The position numbers were made by a program, and so were the translations under genes. From Chloroflexota bacterium (GTDB lineage: Bacteria; Chloroflexota; Anaerolineae; SpSt-313), in assembly GCA_029553955.1 (NCBI GenBank), contig JAKPJZ010000096.1, positions 1 to 64,000 of the forward strand: DNA of 64,000 bases, written 5' to 3'. Of this stretch, positions 15,525 to 24,527 are shown piece by piece. Below the pieces are notes generated by a model. It was not told the origin of the DNA, did no database searches, and saw only the letters and a program-made list of their open reading frames with translations. Within the stretch, counting starts at the first letter, position 1. The number at the start of each line of letters is the position of its first letter.

Positions 15525-16718
15525 ATGCATCTTGCGACCGGACATGACGACCTTCCGCAGGGTCACTTCAACCCGGCGCTTGCCCTCTATCCTCTGGCGC
15601 ACCTGGCGGTCGAGCTCTACAGCTCGATGCTCTCCATCATGTGGCCGCTGTTTGCCGTGCGCTTTGGCCTGACCTACGGCGCCATTGGCGCGCTGAACAT
15701 GGTGTTCCGCGGCTCGATGACGCTGCCTCAGATCGGCTTTGCGCCTGTGGCCGACCGCTACGGCCCACGGCTGCTCGCCATCGCGGGCCTGCTGGTGATG
15801 GCGGTGGGCATGAGCCTGGTGGGCCTGGCGCCGAGCGTCGCTGTGCTGGCCGCCATCCTGGCCGTGGCGCCGCTGGGCTCCGCGGCCTTTCATCCGGCGG
15901 GCACTTCACACATGAGCCGGGTGCTCGCGCGACGCCGGGGCACGGCGGTGGCGCTCTTCATGGTCGGCGGCACCGTCGGCTCTTCGCTGGGGCCGGTCGT
16001 GGGCGCTTGGCTCTACACGCGGCATGGCGTCGCGGCGTCGCTCTGGCTCCTGCCCGTGGGGCTGGCGGTGGCGCTGCCGATGCTACTCTTCATCCCCGCC
16101 GCCGTGCGCGGTGCCACGCAGCGCACCGCGGCTGCGCGACCCGCGTCGCGCGTGCCAGGCGCCATCGTCTTGCTCATGGCCGCCTGTGTGTTCCAGGCCT
16201 GGCTCGAGAACAGCCTGGTCTCGTACCTGCCACTGCTCTACACCGAGCGCGACCTGCCGCTCGCCGCGGCCAGCCAGGTGCTCTTCATCTTCTCGGCCAT
16301 GGGCGCAGGCGGCGTGATGGTGGGCGGCATGCTCTCCGATCGCCTGCCGCGCTGGCGGATCGTGGTCTTCGCCCAGGTCCTGTCGGTGCCCCTCTTCGTA
16401 GGCACGCTGCTTCTGGGCGGGCCCTGGGCGCTCCTGGCGCCTGCGGGGCTGGGCTTTGTCTCGGCGCTCAGCCACCCGGTGACGGTGGCCATTGGGCAGG
16501 AACTGATGCCCGACCGCGTCAGCCTGGCTTCGGCGCTGACGATGGGCATGAGCTGGGTCATCGGCAGCCTGGGCGTCACCCTCACCGGCTTTCTGGCCGA
16601 CCGCCTGGGCATGCAGCCGGCGCTGCTCATGGTTGCCGTGGTGCCGCTCGTGGGCATGGCCTGCATGCTCATCCTGCGCTGGCGCACGCCGCGCCCCGCC
16701 CCCGCCGCCCAAGCCTGA
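15525..16718 (+). CDS. MFS transporter
   Basis: A 397-residue membrane protein with about twelve hydrophobic segments. The start at MHLATGHDDLPQ places the first helix correctly; longer reads add a non-membrane, repeat-derived N-terminus. The A-loop motif (VADRYGPRLL) follows helix 2 and GGTVGSSLGPVVGAW marks helix 5, the antiporter motif C of drug exporters. Overall it resembles the fosmidomycin-resistance (Fsr) type. Export of a small molecule is likely; the substrate is unknown. Confidence 0.8.
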   Translation: MHLATGHDDLPQGHFNPALALYPLAHLAVELYSSMLSIMWPLFAVRFGLTYGAIGALNMVFRGSMTLPQIGFAPVADRYGPRLLAIAGLLVMAVGMSLVGLAPSVAVLAAILAVAPLGSAAFHPAGTSHMSRVLARRRGTAVALFMVGGTVGSSLGPVVGAWLYTRHGVAASLWLLPVGLAVALPMLLFIPAAVRGATQRTAAARPASRVPGAIVLLMAACVFQAWLENSLVSYLPLLYTERDLPLAAASQVLFIFSAMGAGGVMVGGMLSDRLPRWRIVVFAQVLSVPLFVGTLLLGGPWALLAPAGLGFVSALSHPVTVAIGQELMPDRVSLASALTMGMSWVIGSLGVTLTGFLADRLGMQPALLMVAVVPLVGMACMLILRWRTPRPAPAAQA

Positions 16719-16888
16719 GTCTTGCGGGCCGGAGTCCCGAACTTGTTCGGGCGCTGGGGAACGCCCCAACAAGTTGGGGAGTCCGGGTGGGGCGCTGGGG
16801 AACGCCCCAGTCTTGCGGGCCGGAGTCCCGAACTTGTTTGGGCGCTGGGGAACGCCCCAACAAGTTGGGGAGTCCGGGTGGGGCACTA
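16718..16888. repeat. Family D: two tandem copies of a 91-bp unit
   Basis: Units start at 16718 and 16809 and are nearly identical. Each contains CCCGAACTTGTTCGGG (or TTTGGG in copy 2) and CCCCAACAAGTTGGGG as separate mini-hairpins that can also pair with each other through GGACTCC/GGAGTCC. The second unit ends at the stop of the next gene. Other family D copies are at 50512 and 54700-54942. Confidence 0.85.
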
Positions 16889-18376
16889 CGAAGCAAGCTG
16901 CTGGGCATGGCGCCGGCAGTGGTGGCCATAGATGGCGAAGCGGATGGCGAGCGGGAAGAGGCGTGGCCGGCGCACCAGCGTCGTCAGGACGAGCGACCAG
17001 TACTGGCGGCGCTCGACCCCGCGGATGCCGATGAGGTAGACCGAGCGGAGAAAGGCGACGACCTCCGGCAGGGTGAGCGGCCGCCGCACAGGCTCCGCGG
17101 AGGCGGCGGGGCCCAGCTCGTTGAGGAAGGCACGGACGCGCGCATAGTAGGCCGCCGGGGCATAGATCTCGCGCACGATGCGCCGGTAGCCTGCCACGAG
17201 CACGCCCGGGTCCATGCGCGGCTGAAAGTTGATGGCGCCCTCGGTGTTGTCGCCGGTGGGGTCGCGCAGCAGGCGGCCCTCGCGCTGCATGCGCTCATAG
17301 AGCGCCGAGCCGTGGGGCGCCTGTAGGATGCCCACCATGGCCACCACGATGCCGCTTTGCTGGATCAAGTCGATCTGCCGCTGAAAGATGGCCGGCGTGT
17401 CGGCGTCAAAGCCGACGATGAACCCCCCCTGCACCTGCAGCCCCGCGCGCTGTAGCCGCCGGACGCTCTCCGCCAGGTCGCGCCCCTCGTTCTGCACCTT
17501 GTGGCATTCGGCCAGCGCCTCCTCGTCGGGCGTCTCGATGCCGACAAAGACCATGTCAAAGCCGGCAGCGACCATCATGGCCGTGAGCTCTTGGTCGTCG
17601 GCCAGGTTGATCGAGACCTCGGTCTGGAAGGTGAAGCCCTTCTGGCGCGCCTTCCAGGCGAGCAGGGCCGGCAGGACCTCCTCCTTGAAGTGGCGCTTGT
17701 TGCCGATGAGGTTATCGTCGACGAAAAAGACCGAGCCGCGCCAGCCCAGGCCGTGGAGCGTGTCGAGCTCGGCGATGACCTGCGCGGCGCGCTTGGTGCG
17801 TGGCCGGTGGCCATAGAGGGCGGTGATATTGCAGAACTCGCAGCTGAAGGGGCAGCCGCGCGAGTACTGGATGCACATGTCGGCGTACCGGCGCAGGTCG
17901 AGCAGCTCCCAAAGCGGCGGTGGCGTCTCGTGTAGGCTGGGGAACTCGCTGGTGCGGTACAGGCGCTGTGGGCGGCCGGCGGCCAGGTCGCGCAGGAACT
18001 GGGGCAGGGTGATCTCGGCCTCGTTGAGCACCAGATAGTCGACGGTAGCGAACTTGGCCGGCTCCTCTGTAAAGAGCGGGCCGCCGGCGACGATCGGCAC
18101 GCCGGCGGCGTTGCAGCGGGCAATCACCTGGCGTGCGGAGGCCTGCTGCACCGTCATGGCGCCCAAAAAGACATAATCGGCCCAGGCCAGGTCGCGGTCT
18201 GTCAGGGGAGCCACGTTCATATCGACCAGGCGCTTCTCCCACTCGTGGGGCAGCATCGCCGCCACGGTGATCAGCCCCAGCGGCGGGTAGGTGGCCCCTT
18301 TGGAGACGAACCTGAGCGCGTGGCGAAAGCTCCAGAAGGTGTCGGGGAATTCGGGGTAGACGAACAGAACCCTCAT
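16886..18376 (-). CDS. B12-binding radical SAM protein, DUF4070-type (paralogue 1)
   Basis: A 496-residue protein. The start MRVLFVYPEFPDTFWSF is the normal family N-terminus; the longer open frame upstream crosses a palindrome and is not coding. The cobalamin-binding domain occupies about 1-150. The cluster motif is Cys175-x3-Cys179-x2-Cys182 (YSRGCPFSCEFC), and a DUF4070 region ends the protein. Relatives include methyltransferases such as HpnP that act on unactivated carbons, but the substrate here is unknown. A very similar gene lies just upstream in the same direction, which makes a tandem duplication. Confidence 0.8.
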   Translation of the reverse strand: MRVLFVYPEFPDTFWSFRHALRFVSKGATYPPLGLITVAAMLPHEWEKRLVDMNVAPLTDRDLAWADYVFLGAMTVQQASARQVIARCNAAGVPIVAGGPLFTEEPAKFATVDYLVLNEAEITLPQFLRDLAAGRPQRLYRTSEFPSLHETPPPLWELLDLRRYADMCIQYSRGCPFSCEFCNITALYGHRPRTKRAAQVIAELDTLHGLGWRGSVFFVDDNLIGNKRHFKEEVLPALLAWKARQKGFTFQTEVSINLADDQELTAMMVAAGFDMVFVGIETPDEEALAECHKVQNEGRDLAESVRRLQRAGLQVQGGFIVGFDADTPAIFQRQIDLIQQSGIVVAMVGILQAPHGSALYERMQREGRLLRDPTGDNTEGAINFQPRMDPGVLVAGYRRIVREIYAPAAYYARVRAFLNELGPAASAEPVRRPLTLPEVVAFLRSVYLIGIRGVERRQYWSLVLTTLVRRPRLFPLAIRFAIYGHHCRRHAQQLAS

Positions 18377-18549
18377 GCCATCCCTCTGACACGTGTGTTG
18401 CCGGGGTACGTCCATAGCAAAGAACGTGCCCTCGGCTCTCGCTCCCCTCGCCATCCTGGCCGAGGCCGGGCACCTGGCGGACCCGCCTCTCTTGGGCGCA
18501 GATAGGCCTGGGCACGCACATGCCCCATGCGCCCTGCATGGGCCAGGAA

Positions 18550-18645
18550 GGGGTTTTGGAGGTTGGTGGGCGTTGCCGGCGTACCCTGGCGCGCCCGCGG
18601 GCGCGCCAGGGTACGCCGGCAACGCCCACCAACCTCCAAAACCCC
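18550..18645. repeat. Family E palindrome E1 (96 bp, perfect, no loop)
   Basis: The left arm runs from GGGGTTTTGGAGG to GGCGCGCCCG and is followed directly by its exact complement. The right flank (18646-18704) has the conserved ACCGG...GCGTAGCGTCAAACCCGGT box. It occupies most of the gap between the two radical SAM paralogues. Confidence 0.95.
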
Positions 18646-18724
18646 GCTTTAGAGGGTCCGAACCGGTCGTGTGCGTAGCGTCAAACCCGGTTGGCCGGCC
18701 GTGCCTTTCGTCTCCCGCAGCGCG

Positions 18725-20203
18725 TTACGTTGACGCGCTGTCGAAAACCTGCCGGAAGTGGAAGCCGTAGATGGAGAAGCGGATGGCCAGCGGGAAGAGC
18801 CGCGGCCGGCGCAGGAGCGTCCAGAAGAACAGCTTCCAGTACTGCACGCGCTCGACGCCCTTGATGCCCAGGACGTAGATAGACCTGAAGAACGCCCGCA
18901 GCTCCTCGCGGCTGATGGGGCTGTGGTGCGGCGCGGCGCGATATTCGCGCAGGAAGGTCTTGACCCGCTCATAGTAGGTCTGCGGCGCATAGATGGTCTG
19001 CACGATGCGCCGGTAGCCGGCGGCCAGGACGTCGGGGTCCATGCGCGGCACGATGTTTGTCGAGCCGTCGGTATTGTCGCCCGAGACGTCGTCGCGGATG
19101 CGGCCCTCGCCCGCCAGGCGCTCGTAGAGCCGCGTGCCGCGCGGCGCCTGGAGGATGCCCACCATGGCCGAGACGATGCCGCTCCGCTGGATAAAGTCGA
19201 TCTGCCGCTGAAAGATCGATGGGGTATCGGAGTCAAAGCCGACGATAAAGCCGGCCGTCACCTGCAGGCCCGCCTGCTGCAGGCGCCGCACACAGGCCAC
19301 CAGGTCGCGCCCGCGGTTCTGCGCCTTGCTGCACTCGGCGAGCGACTCCTCGTCGGGCGTCTCGATGCCGACAAAGACCATGTCAAAGCCGGCGGCGACC
19401 ATCAGCGCCGTGAGCTCATCGTCGTCGGCCAGGTTGATCGAGACCTCGGTCTGGAAGGTGAAGCCCTTCTCGCGCGCGCCCCACTCGAGCAGCGCCGGCA
19501 GGACCTCCTCCTTGAGGTGGCGCTTGTTGCCGATGAGGTTGTCGTCGACGAAAAAGACCGGGCCGCGCCAGCCCAGCACGTAGAGCCTGTCGAGCTCGGC
19601 GATGATCTGCGCGGCGCTCTTGGTGCGCGGCCGGTGGCCGAAGAGCGAGGTGATGTTGCAGAAATCGCAGTTGAAGGGGCAGCCGCGTGAGTACTGCAGG
19701 CAGGCGCTGGCGTAGCGCCGCAGGTCGGCCAGCCCCCACAGTGGCACCGGCGTCTGGCGCACGTCGGCAAACTCGCTCGCGCTGTAGACACGCTGCGCGC
19801 GGCCGGCGGCCAGGTCGCGCAGGAACGGCGGCAGGGTGACCTCGGCCTCGTTGAGCACCAGGTGGTCGACCGTGGGGAACTTTTCCGCCTCTTCGGTGAA
19901 GAGGGGGCCGCCGGCCACGACCCGCACCCCGGCGCGGTTGCAGCGGGCCACGACCTCTTCGGCTGACCGCCGCTGCACAACCATGGCGCTGATGAAGACC
20001 AGGTCGGCCCAGGCCAGGTCACGGTCGTTGAGCGTCGCCACGTTCATGTCGACCAGGCGCTTTTCCCAAGCCGGCGGCAGCATCGCCGCCACGGTCAACA
20101 GGCCCAGCGGCGGCAGGCTCGCCTGCTTCGAGACGAACTTGAGCGCGTGCTTAAAGCTCCAAAAGGTGGTGGGGAACTCGGGGTATACCAGCAGGATTCT
20201 CAT
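18725..20203 (-). CDS. B12-binding radical SAM protein, DUF4070-type (paralogue 2)
   Basis: A 492-residue protein starting MRILLVYPEFPTTFWSF with GGAGG before the ATG. It is alignable end to end, without notable gaps, with the gene at 16886-18376 and shares GGPLFTEE, YSRGCPF, FVDDNLIGNKRH, TFQTEVSINLADD and GFDMVFVGIETPDEE. Differences concentrate at the C-terminal 60 residues. The two are likely successive duplicates acting on related substrates. The first of the pair to be transcribed is this one; palindrome E1 lies between them. Confidence 0.8.
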   Translation of the reverse strand: MRILLVYPEFPTTFWSFKHALKFVSKQASLPPLGLLTVAAMLPPAWEKRLVDMNVATLNDRDLAWADLVFISAMVVQRRSAEEVVARCNRAGVRVVAGGPLFTEEAEKFPTVDHLVLNEAEVTLPPFLRDLAAGRAQRVYSASEFADVRQTPVPLWGLADLRRYASACLQYSRGCPFNCDFCNITSLFGHRPRTKSAAQIIAELDRLYVLGWRGPVFFVDDNLIGNKRHLKEEVLPALLEWGAREKGFTFQTEVSINLADDDELTALMVAAGFDMVFVGIETPDEESLAECSKAQNRGRDLVACVRRLQQAGLQVTAGFIVGFDSDTPSIFQRQIDFIQRSGIVSAMVGILQAPRGTRLYERLAGEGRIRDDVSGDNTDGSTNIVPRMDPDVLAAGYRRIVQTIYAPQTYYERVKTFLREYRAAPHHSPISREELRAFFRSIYVLGIKGVERVQYWKLFFWTLLRRPRLFPLAIRFSIYGFHFRQVFDSAST

Positions 20204-20443
20204 GGCCTCCCTCGGGCGCGATGTGATGGGTGGAGCGCCACGGCCGGCCACGGGCGGCGCCGGCGCGAGCGCCTATTGATTGGACAGCAGGGGGAGGGAG
20301 GGTGTTTCACCGAAGCGGAGGAAAGCACACTTTAATAAGGTTGCGCCCGACAATGACCGGCTTAGTACTACTACCGTACTTGCCTGGGAAGGTGCGCGGT
20401 CCGGGTACAGCGCTTCGCGTATGACCGGAACGGGGCCTTTTGG

Positions 20444-20578
20444 GGGGTCTTCTTGGCGGGTTGGCCAGAGCCGTGGCCGCCCCATGGGCGCAGCGCAGCC
20501 TCCGCAAGCACAGGTGCCTGTGCGCCCGCGGGCGGCCACGGCTCTGGCCAACCCGCCAAAAAGACCCCTTCCGGGTCA
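20444..20578. repeat. Family E palindrome E2 with an enlarged centre
   Basis: The arms GGGGTCTTCTTGGCGGG...GTGGCCGCCC and their complement (one mismatch, TTCTT against AAAAA) enclose a central insert that itself contains GCACAGGTGCCTGTGC. It fills the gap between the radical SAM and transporter genes. No gene is seen in 20204-20657. Confidence 0.85.
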
Positions 20579-20657
20579 GGGCCGGGAGGCTGCGGAGCGT
20601 ATCAGCCGGCAGCTACCCGGATGGCCAACAGTGGCAGCGTCAAGTACGGTTGTGGTA

Positions 20658-22358
20658 TTAGGGCGCGGGGGTGAAGGTCTTGATCGCCGGCGGCGTCAGC
20701 TTGCGCTGGATGGCGGCGTTGGCCTCGCTGAGCAGCACGCGCCGCGTGGCGATGTACCAGCTCGCGATGGAGTGGAAGCGGTCGCCGGTGCTCAGCAGCG
20801 GCGGGATCTGCACGCCCTTGACGTTCTTGTCGACGGCATAGTTGTAGATCGGCTGGTAGAGGAGGAGCGCCGGCGCCTGCTCGGCAAAGCGCCGCTGGAA
20901 ATCGCGGTAGAGCGCCGCGCGCTGGGTATAGTCGGCGGTGCGGCGTGCCTGTTCGAGCAGGCCGTCGCTGGTGGCGTCGGCAAAGCCGACATAGTTCTGG
21001 CCATCCTCGCCGGCCTGGCTAGAATGCCAGAGCGGGTAGGGGTCGGGGTCGGCCGCGGGCAGGTCCCAGCCATAGAGCACGGCGTCATAGTTGCGCATGT
21101 AGAGGTGGTCGCGCACGAGCGTGGTCATGTCCACCGTCGTGGCCTGGGCGCGCACGCCGATGTCGGCCCACTGCTTGGCGATCTCTTCGATCATCTGCTG
21201 GCGCACGGGGTCGTCGGCGTTGGTCAGCAGGGTGAATTCGAGGCGTGTGCCGTCCTTCGAGCGCACGCCCTCGCCGGTGTCGTCGCGCCAGCCGGCGGCG
21301 TCGAGGATGGCTGCGGCGGCGCTGGCATCGAAGGTGACCTTGGGCAGCTCGCGGTCGTAGGCCCACGAATTGGGCAGGATGGGACCATTCACCACCAGCC
21401 CCTGCCCGGCGAGGTAACGGTCGATCAGGCCCTGGCGGTCGATCGCCTGCCACAGGGCGCGGCGCACCGCGGCATCCTGAAAGACGGAGCGCTGCAGGTT
21501 CAGGAAGATCATGGTGTAGCCGGCATAGGGCGCCGAGTACAAGTTCAGCGTGGGGTCCTTCTGCACCTTCGCCAGGTCATCGGGCAGCACGTGGCCGATG
21601 CCGGCGACCTCGCCGCGGCGATGGGCGGCGAAGAGGCTGGCCCGGTCGGGGTAGAAGGAGAACTGGATGCGCGCGATATTGGGCCGCGGCCCGTAATAGC
21701 CGTGGTTGGCTTCGAGCGTGACCGACTGCGCCGTGGTGTCGACCACGCGGTAGGGCCCGGTGCCGATGGGCTGAGCGTTGAACTCGCTCGCCGGCAACTG
21801 CTTGGGGGGCACGGTCGACAGAGCGTGCGACGGCAGGATGCGCTGCGTGGTATACTCGAGGAAGGGCGAGAACGGCTCGGGCAGCGTAAAGACCACCGTC
21901 TGCTCGTCGGGCGTGTCGACCCTGATGGGGCGCCACAGGTTGCTCAGCTCGGGCGGGCCCTGGTAGTCGGGGTCCTGCATGGCCTGGATGGTGAACTTGA
22001 CGTCGGTCGCCGTGAAGGGGGCGCCATCATGCCAATGTACGTCGGTGCGCAGGTGGAAGGTGTAGCGCAGGCCGTCGCTTGAGATCTCCCAGCGCTCGGC
22101 CAGGTCGGGGATGATGACCCCCTGGGCGTCGGTGGTGGTCAGGCCGTTGAAGACCAGGGCGACCAGGTCCTGATCGACCTGGTTGTATTGGCAGAGGATG
22201 GGGTTGATGGCGCTGGCCGACCCCGCCACCCCCTCGACGTACGTACCCCCCACATCGGGAATGACTACCGTTGTGAGCCGTGCGGCGACAATGCCCAAGG
22301 CGGCGATCAGCACGGCGACGGCCAGAATCACGATGATCGACCTGGAGCGGATACGCAC
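20658..22358 (-). CDS. Peptide/oligosaccharide ABC transporter substrate-binding protein
   Basis: A 566-residue SBP_bac_5 family protein. The GTG start (VRIRSRSIIVIL) lies 14 nt after the secG stop, and the longer upstream read overlaps secG and is rejected. One N-terminal hydrophobic helix (about 5-27) anchors or exports it; no lipobox cysteine follows. Family blocks include the GLTTTDAQG, RTDVHWHDGAPFTATDV and GTGPYRV motifs. It binds extracytoplasmic peptides or sugars, but no permease or ATPase genes are adjacent, so its partners are elsewhere. Confidence 0.85.
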   Translation of the reverse strand: MRIRSRSIIVILAVAVLIAALGIVAARLTTVVIPDVGGTYVEGVAGSASAINPILCQYNQVDQDLVALVFNGLTTTDAQGVIIPDLAERWEISSDGLRYTFHLRTDVHWHDGAPFTATDVKFTIQAMQDPDYQGPPELSNLWRPIRVDTPDEQTVVFTLPEPFSPFLEYTTQRILPSHALSTVPPKQLPASEFNAQPIGTGPYRVVDTTAQSVTLEANHGYYGPRPNIARIQFSFYPDRASLFAAHRRGEVAGIGHVLPDDLAKVQKDPTLNLYSAPYAGYTMIFLNLQRSVFQDAAVRRALWQAIDRQGLIDRYLAGQGLVVNGPILPNSWAYDRELPKVTFDASAAAAILDAAGWRDDTGEGVRSKDGTRLEFTLLTNADDPVRQQMIEEIAKQWADIGVRAQATTVDMTTLVRDHLYMRNYDAVLYGWDLPAADPDPYPLWHSSQAGEDGQNYVGFADATSDGLLEQARRTADYTQRAALYRDFQRRFAEQAPALLLYQPIYNYAVDKNVKGVQIPPLLSTGDRFHSIASWYIATRRVLLSEANAAIQRKLTPPAIKTFTPAP

Positions 22359-22372
22359 AACCCTGCGTCCCT

Positions 22373-22600
22373 CTAGAAGAACTTGGGCAGGATCACACTC
22401 AAGAGCGACACGACGCCAAAGAGCACCGCCAGGGCGATGGTAAAGTTGAAGAGCGTTTTCTCCAGGCCGCGCCGCGTGCGGTAGATCGAGCCCTCGCCGC
22501 CAAACATGGTGCTCAGGCCGCCACCTTTGGCCTGGAGGAGCACCAGTCCGATAAGGGCCAGTGAGACGATGATCTGGATGATGTTCAGGTAGACGGTCAC
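22373..22600 (-). CDS. secG: Preprotein translocase subunit SecG
   Basis: A 75-residue, two-helix membrane protein of the Sec channel. The GTG start is preceded by AGGAGGGAAC. The LVLLQAKGGGLSTMFGG motif between the helices is diagnostic. It is co-transcribed with the downstream substrate-binding protein gene from the promoter at 22650-22678. Confidence 0.92.
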   Translation of the reverse strand: MTVYLNIIQIIVSLALIGLVLLQAKGGGLSTMFGGEGSIYRTRRGLEKTLFNFTIALAVLFGVVSLLSVILPKFF

Positions 22601-22649
22601 GTTCCCTCCTCATGAGGTCCGGCTCAGCCACACACGCCGGTGGCGACAG

Positions 22650-22678
22650 ATTATAGCACAGGGCGCGTTGAAGGGCAA
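22650..22678 (-). promoter_or_regulatory. secG promoter
   Basis: On the minus strand TTGCCC (22673-22678) and TATAAT (22650-22655) are 17 nt apart; expected start near 22643. Confidence 0.6.
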
Positions 22679-22680
22679 AA

Positions 22681-22800
22681 AACGTGATGCGTGAGGCGTG
22701 AGACGTATTGCGTACTATGTAGGGGGCGCCGCAGCAACGAGTCGCTCACGCAATACGCAATACGCAGTACGCATCACGTTTTACGTTTCACGTGCGCCAT
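22681..22800. repeat. Family A element
   Basis: Heptamers ATGCGTG, AGGCGTG, AGACGTA, TTGCGTA then a GTAGGGGGCGCCGCAGCAACGA core and the inverted array ACGCAAT, ACGCAAT, ACGCAGT, ACGCATC, ACGTTTT, ACGTTTC. It lies between divergent secG and rqcH and is the uninterrupted reference for the interrupted copy at 24510. Confidence 0.85.
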
Positions 22801-22835
22801 GCTAACATGCACGAACACGAAAGGAGGCCCGGCCC

Positions 22836-24527
22836 ATGTATTTCGACACTCTGACCGCGGCGGCGATGGCCGACGAGCTGAATGGGGCGCTCGCCGGCGG
22901 GCGCGTGCAGGAGGTGCTGCTCGTCGACGCGCTGACGCTGGGCATGGAGGTCTATGCCCAGCACGAGCGGCGCTACCTGGTGCTGAGCGCGCAGCCGGCG
23001 CAGGCGCGGGTGCACCTGAGCGCCGAAAAGCTGCGGCGCGGGCCTGAGACGCCGCTGCCGTTGCTGCTGCTCTTGCGCAAGCACCTGCGCGGCGGGCGCC
23101 TCGAGCGTGTGACTCAGCCGGGCTTTGAGCGCATCCTGCGCTTCGAGTTCGCCGGGCTCGAGGGGCCACTGGCGCTGTACGCCGAGATCATGGGCCGTCG
23201 CTCGAACCTCATCGCTGTCGATGCCGAGGGGATGGTGCTCGAGGCGATCAAGCGGGTGACGCCCGAGCAGAGCCGGCGCCCCATCCTGCCGCGCCGCCCC
23301 TACGAGCCCCCGCCGCCACTGCGCAAAGCCTCCATCGCCAGCCTGACGCCATCTGACCTGGGGGCGCTCCTGGCCGGGGGCGAGGGTGCCCTCTGGCGGC
23401 GCCTGGTGGATGCCGTGGCCGGCATGAGCCCGCTGCTGGCCCACGAAGTGGTCTACCGCGCCGCGAGCGATGCCGAGGCGCGCGCAGCCTCGCCGGCCGA
23501 GCTGGCGGCCGCCGGGCGCGCGCTGCTGGTGGAGCTGCCGGCGCGCCATGCCTGGACGCCGTCCGTCGGCCTGGAGGAGGGGCGCGCCGTGGCCTATGCG
23601 CCGTACGCGCTGACGCATCTGCCGGCGCAGCGGACGGCCGAGAGTATGAGCGCGGCCATCGCCGCGTACCTGGCCGAGCAGGGGCGCGCCGAGCCCTACG
23701 CCGAGGCCAAAGCGCGCGTGCGCCGCTCGCTGGATGCGGCGCGTGAGCGCGAGATGCACCGCAAGGCGGCGATTGCGCGCGGCCTGCGCTCGCCCTCCGA
23801 GATCGACCGCGTGCGCGAGATGGGCGAGTGGGTGTTGGCCTACGCCTCGCAGATCGTGCCGCGGCAGACGGAGCTGGTGGTCGAGGGCGTGGCGGGCGAG
23901 GAGCTGCACATCGCGCTGGACCCCGAGCGCTCGGCGGTGGAGAACGCGCAGCGCTACTTCCGCGAGTACGACAACGCCAAGCTGGCGGCGCAGGGCGGGC
24001 CCGAGCGGCTGGCCGAGGTTGACCGGGCGCTCGAGCGCCTGGCGCAACTCGAGGCCGACCTGGCGCTGGCCGAGAACCGTGCCGAGATCGACGAAGTGCG
24101 CGCGGCGCTGGTGCAGGGCGGCTATATGCGGGCGCGCAAGGCGCCGCTGGCCGCGCGCGCGGCCGGTCCGCGGCGCTTGGAAACCGACGAGGGCTTGGTC
24201 ATCTGGGTAGGGCGCAACAGCCGCCAGAACGCGCTCGTGCTCGAACGCGCTGCGCCCACTGACCTGTGGTTCCACGCCCGTGGCGTGTCCGGCGGCCACC
24301 TCATCCTCGTCACCGGCGGCCGCGAGGTGCCCGAGGCGCTTGTCGAGCGTGTCGCCGCGCTCGCCGCCCACTACTCCACGGCACGCGGTGAGGCCAGGGT
24401 GCCGGTCGACGTCACCGAGCGCCGCTACGTGCGCCCCATCCCCGGCGCCGGCCCCGGCCAGGTGACGTACCGCAACGAGCGTACGCTCACCGTCGCGCTG
24501 GCCCACGACGTGATGCGTGATGCGTGA
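22836..24527 (+). CDS. rqcH: NFACT-family ribosome quality control protein RqcH
   Basis: A 563-residue protein that binds stalled large ribosomal subunits and recruits tRNA-Ala for C-terminal tailing. The start follows AAAGGAGG. The NFACT-N domain has LLLRKHLRGG and MGRRSNLI; a helical middle and a C-terminal NFACT-R domain (VGRNSRQNALVL, LWFHARGVSGGHLI) follow. At the position where RqcH proteins usually have Asp-Arg, this one reads GFERIL (Glu-Arg). The final residues HDVMRDA and the TGA stop are encoded by a family A repeat, so the native C-terminus may have been replaced. Confidence 0.88.
   Translation: MYFDTLTAAAMADELNGALAGGRVQEVLLVDALTLGMEVYAQHERRYLVLSAQPAQARVHLSAEKLRRGPETPLPLLLLLRKHLRGGRLERVTQPGFERILRFEFAGLEGPLALYAEIMGRRSNLIAVDAEGMVLEAIKRVTPEQSRRPILPRRPYEPPPPLRKASIASLTPSDLGALLAGGEGALWRRLVDAVAGMSPLLAHEVVYRAASDAEARAASPAELAAAGRALLVELPARHAWTPSVGLEEGRAVAYAPYALTHLPAQRTAESMSAAIAAYLAEQGRAEPYAEAKARVRRSLDAAREREMHRKAAIARGLRSPSEIDRVREMGEWVLAYASQIVPRQTELVVEGVAGEELHIALDPERSAVENAQRYFREYDNAKLAAQGGPERLAEVDRALERLAQLEADLALAENRAEIDEVRAALVQGGYMRARKAPLAARAAGPRRLETDEGLVIWVGRNSRQNALVLERAAPTDLWFHARGVSGGHLILVTGGREVPEALVERVAALAAHYSTARGEARVPVDVTERRYVRPIPGAGPGQVTYRNERTLTVALAHDVMRDA

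Noticed and set aside
16718-16888. Possible CRISPR-like direct repeats
   Set aside because: There are only two long 91-bp units with no unique spacers and no cas genes; this is a tandem duplication of family D.
18550-18645. Family E palindromes as ordinary Rho-independent terminators
   Set aside because: The 3' arm ends in AAAACCCC and no T-tract follows; arms of 36-49 bp are far longer than terminators, and several copies lie between divergent genes (E6, E10).
20280-22082. A 600-residue plus-strand frame across palindrome E2 and the transporter gene
   Set aside because: It is antisense to the SBP_bac_5 protein, and its N-terminus is translated palindrome.
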